Shown here one piece after another: positions 12,180 through 23,300 of a DNA stretch of 64,000 bases. Position 1 is the first letter of the stretch. Every line of letters begins with the position of its first letter. The translations under genes and the position numbers were made by a program. The notes beneath the pieces were generated by a model, which was not told the origin of the DNA, did not search any database, and worked only from the letters and a program-made list of their open reading frames with translations. Origin of the DNA: Elephas maximus indicus (taxonomy: Eukaryota > Chordata > Mammalia > Proboscidea > Elephantidae); assembly GCF_024166365.1 (NCBI RefSeq), contig NC_064831.1, positions 29,688,768 through 29,752,767 on the forward strand, in the 5' to 3' direction.

Positions 12180-14272
12180 CTACATATAAATTACATATAC
12201 GCTGTATTTTTGGTTTAGCACAAATTTAATTTCACTGTGGGTCAAATTATATCCTTATTGTTTTATTGCTGAGACTTGGAACTCAGTAATAAACTTATGA
12301 CAGAGTTCTAATTGCTCTAGATTTATTAAATTTTTATGGGCAATTTTCTCGCTCTTAAGAAAAACAAAATTCTTTCCAATTTTCATTCATCCAGTAAGTA
12401 TTTATTGAGTGCCTACTATTTTTTTTTTTTACTATGTGCCAACTGCTGATCTGCATGCTGGGAATACAGAAGTGAGTGAAAGAAATTCTCCCCTCTTACG
12501 GAGTTTAATTCTAGTGGTGGTGGGAGAGGGGAAGTGGAGGAGACAGGCAGTAAACCAGCAATGGAGCACTGATCAGCTGGCTCTTCTCTCTAGGTCTCCT
12601 CAGGCTGCCCTCCAGGTGTTGGCTGGGGCTATGATCTCATCAGAGGCTCAGCTGGGCAAAGATTTACTTCCAAGCTCCCACAAGTTTTCAGCACTTTGTA
12701 GCTACGGAACTGAAGGGTTCAGCTTCTTGTTTGTGGTCACCTTCAGCTACTAGAGCCCCCCAGAAGTTCCTTGTCCCTTGGGCTTTTCCAACATGACCAC
12801 TTATTTTGACAGCTTGCTTCTTCAAAGCTAGCAAGAGAGAGCAAAAGAGCAAGTTTTCTAGCGAGATGAGGTCTTACACACAACGTAGCATAATCAGGGG
12901 AGAAATAGCCCATTACCTTTGCCATATTCTATTGGCTAGAAGCAAGTCACAGGTCCTGCACATACTCAAGGACAAAACATTACACAAAAGCACAAACACC
13001 AGGGGATGGGAATCACGGGGGCCACCCTAGGATCTGTCTGCCACATTCAGGGACCCACATTGATGGTGCAGCTATCATTTCCAAACATTTCAGTTGTTGA
13101 GCCAGGGAGAAAGACATAAGGGGGACTCCAGAACATGGTCCCACCTAATCACATTCTTACCATATGTCCAGAAGGCAGAGAGAAGGAAGTATTTGTACAG
13201 CATTAATGACAGTTTTGAATTAGGGATGGATGAGAAATAATAAATTTGGTATTGACACACTGAGTGGGAAATGCCAGATAAAATGTCTAAGAGGCATTCA
13301 GAAATAAGTCATTTTGCACAGAACATTAAATGAGGAAAGCAGTACACAGGATAGTATGTATATTCCATTTTTGTAAAAATACACAAATACACACAAACCT
13401 GGAAGGAAATATAGCAAAATGTTAAATACTTCGTATTGAGTAATAGGATTACGATGATTTTCAATTTTTTTCTTTTTGGTTATCTGCATTTTTTTAACAA
13501 CAGACAAACAATAAGGGTATTTCCATTGATACTTAAAAGGCAGAGAAAGAGCTGGGCGCACCCCACGATGAATTTAGGAGTCAGTGTTATAAAAGAGGTC
13601 ATTGAAGATATGGAGGTGGAAGAGATAACACAGAGGAGAGAGGACAGTGGTTCCTGAGGCAAAACCCCAGTGTCATCTCTAAAGCAGAACTGCTGGTTGG
13701 GTAGGAGAAAACAATCTGTTGGTGCCATGGCTACCTCCCAGGCTGCCTTGCTCCTACCTGTGCACCCTGCCTTGTCACTCTCTGAAACCTTTCTCAGGCC
13801 TGCCTTTCCAATCCATTTCCTCTGACCACACTGGCTCTGCCTTGGTTTTTCTCATACCTGTGCATCTGCTGCTTCCTGCTAGCTCCCACACAACTTCAGG
13901 TTGTCTACGTTCAAGTGCTAGAATAATATCCCACGGTAGTTTTGATCATCTTTCTCATCTTAGCCAGTGCATGAGATCGGAAGCTTCAACACTGCTTCAG
14001 CTGAGTTCCTTTCTCTTCCCTCAAGAGAACTTGATTGAAACTTTCAGTTTCAGTCAGGAAGTTGACCGTTAACCTCCAGAATAGCCACTACCCATTTCTC
14101 AAAGTTCTGCTTCAGGATCCAACAGAGAGCCCTTTTAGGTTTTAGGCATACTGGTTACTCTGGCAAATTATTTTTGAATAGCTGTTCAGTTGATATGTAT
14201 CCCGCTTTTCTTAAATTTTATTTTTCTGAAATAAAAACAACATGGAGTGCACACAGTTTGTGAAGTCTGGTT
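12180..14272. other. Intergenic, no gene seen
   Basis: Contains an L2-like stretch at about 12390-12500 ('tattgagtgcctactatt') and an old repeat-like stretch at about 13300-13470. The open frames at 13298-13728 overlap on both strands and match nothing I recognise. Confidence 0.45.
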
Positions 14273-14475
14273 AGGCACCTGTTGCATGTGGCCCACTGAC
14301 TCATAGCAACCCTACAGGGCAGAGGAGAACTTCCCCATAGAGTTTCCTAGGCTGTACTGTAGTTACTGGAGCAGGACGTTAGGTCTTTTCTCCCACGGAG
14401 CTGCTAGTGGGTTTGAACCACCGACCTGCTGGTTAGCAGCTGAGAGCTTAACCATGGTGCCACCGGGGTTCCTGT
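14273..14475 (-). repeat. AfroSINE-type SINE, long form
   Basis: Reverse copy, 'gttgcatgtggcccactgac' through 'ccatggtgccaccggggttc'. Confidence 0.85.
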
Positions 14476-14704
14476 TAGGCAGCTAATGGGGCCATAAACT
14501 CCAGAAGCTATAAAGTGAATCTAGTTCCCTCAGAGTGTGGAACTAGAGGGTGGGTGGGGTGCCTGGTTCCACAGGGGAATTAGCTCGTTTTTGAGGAACT
14601 CCTTAGGCATGGCCAAAATGGTGGGGCTTCAGGTCAAACTTCTGCTGGGACTCTAGGGCTTCTTTCTAGGAGGTCCAGACTCTATTGGCTTCCCTGTGTT
14701 TAAA

Positions 14705-14868
14705 CAAAAAACCCACTACCATCTAGTTGATTCCGACTCATAGCGACCCTATAGGACAGAGTAGAACTGCCCCATAGAGTTCCCAAGGAGCGCCTGGAGG
14801 ATTCAACCTGCCAACTTTTTTGTTAGCAGCCTATAGCTCTTAACCACTATGCCACCAGGGTTTCCTCC
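14705..14868 (-). repeat. AfroSINE-type SINE, short form
   Basis: Reverse copy, 'aaacccactaccatctagtt' through 'actatgccaccagggtttcc'. Confidence 0.9.
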
Positions 14869-14909
14869 CTGCATTTAGAGACCAAAATCTCTCCAACTAA
14901 AAACAAGAC

Positions 14910-15108
14910 CAAACCAAACCTATTGCCGTTGAGTTCGACTCACGGTGACCCCACGTATTAGAGTAGAACTGCTCCACAGCATTTTCTTGGCTGTAATCTT
15001 TATGAAAGCAGATCACCAGGTCTTTCTTCCACAGTGCTGCTGGGTAGGTTCAAACCGCCAACTTTTTGAATAGCTGTTGAGTGCAAACCATATGTGCCAC
15101 CCAGGGAC
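14910..15108 (-). repeat. AfroSINE-type SINE, long form
   Basis: Reverse copy with 'attgccgttgagttcgactc' near its start and 'atgtgccacccagggacctc' at its end. Confidence 0.87.
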
Positions 15109-15123
15109 CTCTCTTTCCAACTA

Positions 15124-15213
15124 AACCAAAAACCCACTGCTGTCAAGCTGATTCCAACTCATAGTGACCCTAGAGGACAGAGTAGAACTGCCCCGTAGAG
15201 TTTCCTTGGAAAC
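15124..15213 (-). repeat. AfroSINE-type SINE, 3' fragment
   Basis: Only the tail half, 'aaacccactgctgtcaagct' to 'ccccgtagagtttccttgga'. Confidence 0.82.
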
Positions 15214-15455
15214 TCCAACTAGTGGGGGAATAAAAACGACTTCCTTCAAAACTTTGTAGGTGTGGTGAAATATTACTAGTGCTCAGAAATATCCAGTTCT
15301 CCTCTTTTCTGGAAGCATAGAAGCCTCTATTTCTCAGTTCTCTTCCAATTGGGCAAGACCGCATGACTAGTTCTGGCCAATAGGTTGTGAGCAGAAGTTT
15401 TGTCACTTCCAGTATATCACTTCTGGGCTGAAGCACCGAAAAGCAGGGTGGGTAC

Positions 15456-15970
15456 GACCCTATGTACAACAGAATGAAACACCGCCTGGTCCTGCACCAT
15501 CCTCACAATTGTAGCTATACTTGAGCCCATTGTTGGTGCCACTGTGTCTGTCTATCTCACCAAGGGTCTTCCTCTTTTTCACCGACCGTCCACTTTACCA
15601 AGCATGATGTCTTTTTCCAGGGACTGGTCCCTCCTGATAACGTGTCCAAAGTACATGAAATGGTCTTGCCATCTTTGTGTCTAAGGAGCATTCTGGCTGT
15701 ACTTCTTCCAAGACAGCTTTGTTCGTTCCTCTGGCAGTCCATGGTATACTCAATGTTCTTTGCCAACACCATAATTCAGAGGTGTCAAATTTTTTTCAGT
15801 CTTCCTTTTTCATTGTCCAGCCTTCTCATGCATATGAGGTGATTGGAAATACCATGGCTTGGGTCAGGCGCACCTTAGTCTTCAAAGTGACGTCTTTGTT
15901 TTTTAACACTTTAAAGAGGTCTTTTGCAGCAGATTTGCCCGATGCAAAGTTATCTTTACCATTATTCAAA
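15456..15970 (-). mobile_element. RTE-clade LINE, 3' part of the coding region and tail
   Basis: On the minus strand, translation shows broken pieces of the RTE C-terminal region (for example [20 protein letters not shown]) followed by the 3' end block. Frameshifts are present and the 5' part is missing. Confidence 0.8.
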
Positions 15971-16242
15971 TTTTGGAAGGGGGGGCAGTGAAGGAGACTG
16001 CTTCACTCAAATCAGGATCCTAACTTGGCAACCTGAGACTTCTGTAGTAGCTCTGCATGCTCAGAGGTGCTCGCTGCAGAAGGGCACTCCCCAATTTACA
16101 GCACACTTGTCCTGCTTGTTCCAAGCCCCCATACAACCATTGCAAAGAAAAATTAAAAAACTCAAAGCAAGAAACCCCAGCATTCCACTCGAAAATCTCT
16201 TATTGAATTCTCAATAAAGGCAAAAATATATAAAAATAAATT

Positions 16243-16248
16243 TTTATT
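16243..16248 (-). terminator. Distal poly(A) signal AATAAA
   Basis: AATAAA on the minus strand in a very AT-rich setting, followed by T-rich sequence. This is the better match to the expected mRNA length. Confidence 0.55.
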
Positions 16249-16644
16249 AGGAGTTAAAAATGTTTTCAAAGCTTACACATGCAAATAGATAATTCGACCA
16301 TAATAAGGACTTGTAAAGTCACTGACAAGCAGATACAAACCAGTCTGCAAAAACATGCATCAACTACCTAGCCCCCCTAAGTACTTGCATTCAGGGTAGA
16401 TCTGCTCACTCCGGGAGGGATACCACACACTTGCCACATTGTCCCCGTGCTGTGGTTGCCCCTAATGGCTTGCATGATGGAGGGGAAGGAGTTCCCACCA
16501 TAACTGTGACAGGCAGAGCTCTGCCAGGTGCTCCCTGCCCCCGGCCCCAACAACAGCCCTGCTGCACCAGAACCAGAAAGAGTGTCCTCCACCTCCGAGT
16601 GCAGTCAATCCAGCCAATGAGTTTCTGCTAAGCTGGGCTTCCCT

Positions 16645-16800
16645 AGCCAGTAGTTCTCAACACTGGCTGCACATTAAAATAGGGGTGAACTTAAAAAAAA
16701 ATCCTGGTGCTCAGAGCCCCGTGTCGATTAAATCGGAATCTCTGGGAATGGGGCCTGAGGGACTTCACCATTTTTACAAGCTTCCCAGGTGACCGGGATG
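16645..16800 (+). repeat. hAT-Charlie-like DNA transposon fragment
   Basis: 'ccagtagttctcaacactgg' with downstream 'ggcctgagggacttcaccat' and 'cttcccaggtgac', the layout of MER5/MER20-type elements. It lies in the distal TMEM131 3' UTR. Confidence 0.6.
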
Positions 16801-16984
16801 CTCAGTGAGCAGCTCTTTCTTCCTCCACGCTTACCTTCTTAGAAGTCTCCTGCATTCTGATTACACACATGGCACGTCTGACACGCTTCCTGAATTACGT
16901 GGTTATAACTTAGGGATGTTGAGTTCCTACCACCGATTTACAAAGGATTAAAAAATAGATCGTCCAGATTTCATTAAAAAAAAA

Positions 16985-16990
16985 TTTATT
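16985..16990 (-). terminator. Proximal poly(A) signal AATAAA
   Basis: AATAAA on the minus strand, 117 nt after the stop codon. It is followed by a T-run and, about 50 nt further on, a GT-rich stretch. Use would give a 3' UTR of about 140 nt. Confidence 0.5.
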
Positions 16991-17106
16991 TTCATATAAA
17001 AGTGCCAAAATATCCACCAATGTCATAATCTATCTCAACGACCAGTTTCCACACTAGTAATCAAAACACAAGCATCTTTATTCACATTGTTTAAAAATCA
17101 AATCTG

Positions 17107-17382
17107 TCACACATTCCCACAGTAACCCGAGTCTCTCGACAGTGGGAAGCTGGCATTCCTATTGGCTGTGGTAGTCCATATGTCCAGGTTCATATAGGCA
17201 CGAAACGGGTTAAACCCTGGGTAGTACTCCTTGCACATGACTGCCTGGTTTTCCATGTGAGTCGCGTGTTCCGTAGTAGGGTTGATGGGGCAGCAGTTTT
17301 CATACACGTCACTCTGTGGGGCCCAGATGGAACCAAAAAGTCCAGACATTGGAGACAAGCTTCGGGTGCTTGCGAGGTAGGG
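17107..17382 (-). CDS. TMEM131: TMEM131 exon P (last coding exon with stop)
   Basis: Encodes residues 854-944 and the stop at 17107-17109. It starts [20 protein letters not shown] and continues through [19 protein letters not shown] to the C-terminus [10 protein letters not shown]. The extreme C-terminus is nearly identical to human, which suggests strong constraint. The acceptor is ACTCCAG. Confidence 0.96.
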   Translation of the reverse strand, partial: PYLASTRSLSPMSGLFGSIWAPQSDVYENCCPINPTTEHATHMENQAVMCKEYYPGFNPFRAYMNLDIWTTTANRNASFPLSRDSGYCGNV

Positions 17383-20300
17383 CTGGAGTGTGAATGGGGA
17401 GAGGAAAAATATATTATTATAAAAAGAAAAAAAAAAAGCCTTAGGTAGACAAATGTTGAAGTGGAATATATCATAGTGGATATCACAACTGGGTATCTAC
17501 CCAAGTTGTTGTTGTTAGGTGCCATCAATTCGATTCCAACTCATGGCGACCCCATGTGTGGCAGAGCAGAGCTTCTCCATAGGGATTTCTTGGCTGTAAT
17601 CTTTATGGAAGCAGTTGGCCAGGACTTTTCTTCCATGGTACTGCTGGGTGGGTTTGAACTGCCAATCTTTAGGTTAAATAACCAAGCACAAAAACACTTG
17701 CACCACCCAAGGTTTTCAACCAAAGCTACTTGGAAGTTATGAGACTGTTCTCAACAATTGGGGTTGTTTTAACTCCGCTTTTCTCATATGGAGGGTTGTG
17801 AGATCCTCTCTGACTGGATTCACTAATTTTCAACCCAAGGGAGGATCCACAGGTCAAATGCTCTTAATCTGTAAAAACAACTGAGTGGATACGAAGGGGG
17901 GAAGTCCTGGACTGTTTAGGATGGAGGGGGTGTTCACAGGCAGGAAGATGTCATGACCCAATCACTGTCCATTGACCTTCCCTTCATGTCATCACAGGCG
18001 AAAAGGTCAACAAGGTCATCTGCAATAGCTGTGTCAAACACAGGGCTTCCTGGCCCAATTTCAATTCTGTCTATAAACGAGCACGCCTCTGTGTAGTCTG
18101 GGATATCTTTTTCACTCAGGGGTGGCTACAAATATCAAAGTCTGCAACCCCCACCAGTCTGATTACATGCTAAGTTCCTCCAGAGGGTGGCCAGCCCTAG
18201 CTCTTGTGATCTAAAAAGAAACAAGCTGGCTGTGGCTGATTCGAGTCCAACTCTACAACTAATTGAGAGGGGTATTAAAGAAACACCAGAAATGACCCGG
18301 AGCTGCCCAGGGGCCCCTTGACACAGAATGGGCGGACACTGACCGGAGAGTTGATGAAGCTGGCATGTCCCCAAGCAGTAGGCATGCTGGCTGCGGTGTT
18401 CCAGGTAGACTGAGGGTTGTGGTCGATAAAGTCCGTCTGAACTTCTACAGGACAGGGGAAGCCGTTGGGGAAATTCATGTTTTCTACAAAGAATGGGAGA
18501 CATCAACACAGGCAAACATTTTTATGGCGAGAACTGAATTCTCACTCTCAGGTACAAAAGCATGCAAGGCCTTCATCTATGGACAAGGTAAAAAAACAGA
18601 TGTAAAATACTCAGTGTGGGTCAGGAGGACAGTTTCACTGCCCTTCTCAGGTTAAAACTGTTTATGAGACACACCACCTGGGAAGCCCTCAGCTAGCAAG
18701 GTCTTTCTCTGAGTCTGTCTTTCCACCTTTGATAATTTGGTAGGAATCTTTCTAACACATGAAGCACACTAAAATACTACTACAGATTTTAATATTGTCA
18801 TACCAACCTCAGCCACCCACACATATAGCTCGTGGGCTGATAAAGGCAATATGAAAACTAAAAGCAATACGAAACCAACCGTTTCTTAGGTATCAGTGAG
18901 ACAGTAAACACGAAGCCTCACAATCATATGGAAGACAGTTACTAAAGCGCCCCCTTGTGGTTAGCATAGAGGGATGCATATATATCAAAATCCAGTAACT
19001 GCAATACCTATAATACACCTGGGAGCCCTGGTGGTACAGAGTGGTTAAGAGTCCGGCTGCTAAGCAATAGGTCAAGCAGTTTGAATCCATCAGCTGCTCC
19101 TTGGAAACCCTATAGGGCAATTCTAGTCTGTCCTATAGGGTCACCATGAGTTGGAATCGACTGGACGGCAACAGGTTTTGGTTTGGGCTTATCCCTTCCG
19201 TGAGAGGGCAACTCCAGCTTGTATCTGGGCTATGAGAAATCATCTGCCATTTTCTGCAATTTCCCCTCCAAGCTCCTTTCCTTCCTTCTGGAGCACCACC
19301 CAGGGGCAGAAGAGTCAAGACGTGCTGCTGAACAAGCAGGTAAATGTTTCTACTTGGCATGAGACTTGCCAGCCTAAAAAGAACAGCAAAAAGCTCCAAA
19401 AGCCCCAGCGCCCCAACGCTGCTGTCGTGAGTTGCCACTGAGTTGATTCCGACTCATGGTAGGGCCACATGAAACCAAACAACCCAATTCTACCTAATTT
19501 GAAGGGCTAAATGGATTGGGGTTATTTGTAGAAGCCCTCAGATGCCCAGGTGTAGAGGGCTTTTTGAGAGCCATATAAAATCACATGTGGCAGGCACGCA
19601 CAATTGGATCCACATGGCGTCACTATGAACTCCTTCGCAAAGTCAGCTCACACACAGCAGGCACAGTCTTCTGCAGGCTAGTGTCTTAAGTCCCACCACT
19701 CCCATCTCAGACTGTATGAGGATAAAAGATGGCACTGTTCAAATAGCTTTTACCTTCTGGAAAGGCATTGTAATCGTTCAGCTCCAATGGACAGTACACA
19801 TTGGGAAACTGGCCTTCACAAGTTGTGTTCCAATCAATGAAACTGCTATAAAACACAAGAGGTCTAGTTTCAGAAACAAAACATTGGGAGATAAAGCGAA
19901 GAAAGAGGAAAACGATTTCTTAAAGGCTATGGGATTTTGAGGAATTAGCATGTTTTAAGAGTCTGTTCTCTTTTCTAACTTTTGAATCGTTATGTATTTT
20001 CTATGCTTCCTTGCCCAGCATCCTAATCATTGCTAATTCCTCAATTTTGGAAAATAAAAGATGCCTACTGGGTATTCTCAAGGCACAGAAATGAAGACTA
20101 ACTGAACATTCATGACCAGTGACATACAGTCTGCAGGACAAATGGCTCAGGCTGGGAGCATGCCTCGTTTAGAATCAGGGCTTCAAAGCGGTTGGTTTCC
20201 GGTTTGACCTCCTGCTGAGAATATAAGAATCACCTGGGGAGCTTGTGAAAATGTAGATTCTGATTCAGTGTATCTGGGATGGAAAGGCAGGCTCTCAGCA

Positions 20301-23300
20301 GGGGGTCGAACCAAAATGAACTGGCTCGAATCCCTGTTTAGACTTGAGACAGAATCCAAAGCCTTGGCTTTACTAGCACTATGGAAGAACACCTGGAGTA
20401 CCTTTCAGGTGTGTCACGGCACACACCTGAAGGATTTTTAAAGATGGTCTGCTATGGAAATTTCCATCTTTCACTCCCAGCGAAGTCAGCATTCATCCTA
20501 GGTAATTGCAGCTATAAAGATTATATGCTTCATGACAGATATTTTGATTGCTATTGTAAACTGGATTCTCATTATGGACAAATAAATATATTTATTTATA
20601 ACAAAATAAATACTGTTAAAGTAAGTTGAACCCAAAGAAAAAAAGTCAAATGGATTCTGTGATTAAATATTAACATTTGCTCAGGTTTCTCTAACTGAAT
20701 GACATATCAATATCGAATAGTGAATTTAAGAAACTGTCACTATGTAACTATTTTTCAATACTTGAACAATTTGATCTTTTAGACTTTTAAATATTTTGAA
20801 AATTAATACCATGGGAAAATGCCACTGTTGGGGGTGGGAATTATGGGTGACTTTTTAAAATCTGCCTCTGATATATCAATGTATCATCTTTTCAATTTAA
20901 AAAAGGAACATAACGACATGGTCTCCAGCTATATTACTTTTATTTCCTTTAATGTTTCTTTCAATGCCTGGTTTTTTATTTTCTAAAAACATCACAATGC
21001 AATTCCAAAGGGCAGAAACACATAGCTAAAGTACACTGAGGTAAGGAAGCTTGGTCCGAATTCTTGTAAGAATTACCTAACAAACTGAGTTCAAATTCTG
21101 ACCACAAGCCTTTAGGCTAAGCAAGGCACATTTAACAGATGTGAAGCTATACCTATTATGAACCGGGGGAGGTTCCCGCATCACACAAGGCACGCCGTTC
21201 TCGAGACTGCAGTTTAAGCTGCTTGTCAGACACACTGGCTGGGTGGACCACAGGTCTCCAGGTGGGTAAAGACCTACAGAAGAGAACAAGGTCTCTCAGT
21301 ACACCTCCCACCCATTTAACCCTCATTCTACCCTTACTGGAAGGCCCAACGCAAGTTCTTTTCCCTTCACAAAATACTCCCTGATGTCATCCCCACATGC
21401 CAAAGCCTTCTGCCTTCCTTGGCCTCTTTCAGGATAGAAGTTCCAGATATAATGCTGAAGTATAACATAGTGCTTTGACCTTTATTTCCGAAGGTATACA
21501 ACTCGTCTCCAGACTGGAATTACAAGATCAGTTCACTCAATACATATACGACGGCTACTTTACACAAGAAGAGCCCTGGTGCCGCAGTGGTTAAGTGCCC
21601 AGCTGCTAACCAACAGGTCAGCAGTTTGAATCCACCAGCCGCTCTTCAGAAATCCTATGGGGCAGTTCTACTCTGTCCTCTATGGTCACTATGAGTCAGA
21701 ACTGACTCAATGGCATTGAGTTTGGTTTGGTTTTTTTTTTTGGTTTTCTGCAAGAAGGGACCGTTAGAGATACCAAGAATATAGCAGCAAACAGCTTTAC
21801 ATTCAAGCAAGCAGAAACAAACAACAATAAAAAGTATATACAGCATCACAGATGGTGGTTAAGTGCCATAACTGTCACAGCAATCTTAAACAGGGCAGTC
21901 AAAGGCCTCACTTAGGTAACATCTGATTAAAGATGTGAAGAGGTAAGGAAGTGAGCCAAGAGGGTGCCAGAAAAGTGTTCCAGGCTGTGGGAACCTACTG
22001 CAAAGGCCCTGGAGTGCACCAGGGGAAGGGTAGTAGGAGAGAGGCCACAGAGCTGACTGGGAGCCAGAACATACAGGGCCTCATGGGCCACTTGAAGGAC
22101 GCTGGCATTTACTCTGAATCAGTTGGGAAGCCACTGAAAGGTTCTACGCAGGTTTTCTCACGTTTCTGTACATCCTGCAGGCAGAGGCATTGACTGCTGT
22201 TGTTCTGAACTGTCTTTTCAAGGGCGTTTGTTAAGCAAAAGCCTTGGGAAGTATAGTGTCTCCCTTTGGAGCAAGTGGCAGACATGCTTACTGCTCATTC
22301 TAAAAGATCTGAGTTCCCTAAGCCTAGCGTTCATTTGTAATGCAACCCAGGTATCTACCTAGGTAGCTGGACCTATTCCAGTTGCCCTCGCAACACCTGG
22401 AGGCAGAGGAAGCTGAGGAAATATGCTAGTGCTCATGCTGCTGGCTCGACGGCCGTTCTCAGCTTCAGGTGAAAAAGCGACAGCTCTCCCTCTGGGGGAC
22501 TCCATCCTGCACTCTGCCGCCTGAAGCAGAGCTGCTGCCTCAGCGGGGCCCTCGGCTCACTGAGGGTCCTGCTCAATGCGCAGGCCTGGTCTGCTGACGG
22601 TTTGGCTAAGCTGAAACCTAACGGTGTCCGCTGGGCTGCTGCGGCTGTCCAGCTCAGTGCCAGCCGTGCAGAACTAAGAATGGATGTGGTCACTCCGCTC
22701 AGTGGGCGGAACTCAGGACTGTTCTGGCCACTCCTCCCCATGGTGAACCTCGTTATGTTTTCACGAATTCTTGGGTTGTTGCCAAAGGCCTAGATGTTTG
22801 GTCTGCCACTTGGGAAACTACAGGCTGGCAAATTGAAGACACTTCTCTTTGGGGCTGTGAAATGTGGAAACAAATCATGGCTTCTAATTAAATCTCCTGA
22901 GTCACTCAGATAAAGGTCTCTGGTAAAGGCCCTTTCTTTGATAAGACCAGCTGGAATTCAGCTGCTGGTCGAGTCTGTACCACCCAGATGGTCACCATTA
23001 CTGTCTGGACTCATCATTGTACCGGACACAACAACACTTTCCGCACCACAGAGGGGGCATAAAGTAAAGGACTGTATGTTTCCGATGTAAAGGCTACCAC
23101 CGCCCACCAGACTTGTGACTCCTGCCAAAAACTGACCTGGCTGTCTCATGGAGGGGGAGGCCACATGACACAGGACATTGCTACTGCCCAGTCCTGGCAC
23201 AGTGACTAGACTGGACCTTTAACCCCCTCTCCAGGCTACCTACGGTGCCTCACTGCAGATACATTTTTAGGTTGCAGTGTTGCTGTTCTAGCCCAACCAG

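Larger units (their letters stand above)
16225..17106 (-). other. TMEM131: TMEM131 3' UTR (about 0.88 kb, distal form)
   Basis: AT-rich sequence after the stop, running to the distal poly(A) signal. The length fits the human 3' UTR, which I estimate at under 1 kb from the known mRNA size. It includes an old hAT-Charlie-like repeat at about 16645-16800. The cleavage position is approximate. Confidence 0.6.

Noticed and set aside
1..16200. ZAP70 exons, since ZAP70 neighbours TMEM131 at this end in human
   Set aside because: No kinase or SH2 coding sequence is visible. If synteny holds, ZAP70 lies left of the window.
22433..22741. 102-codon minus-strand frame in a GC-rich patch
   Set aside because: It lies in or next to the 5' LTR remnant, and no homologue is recognised.
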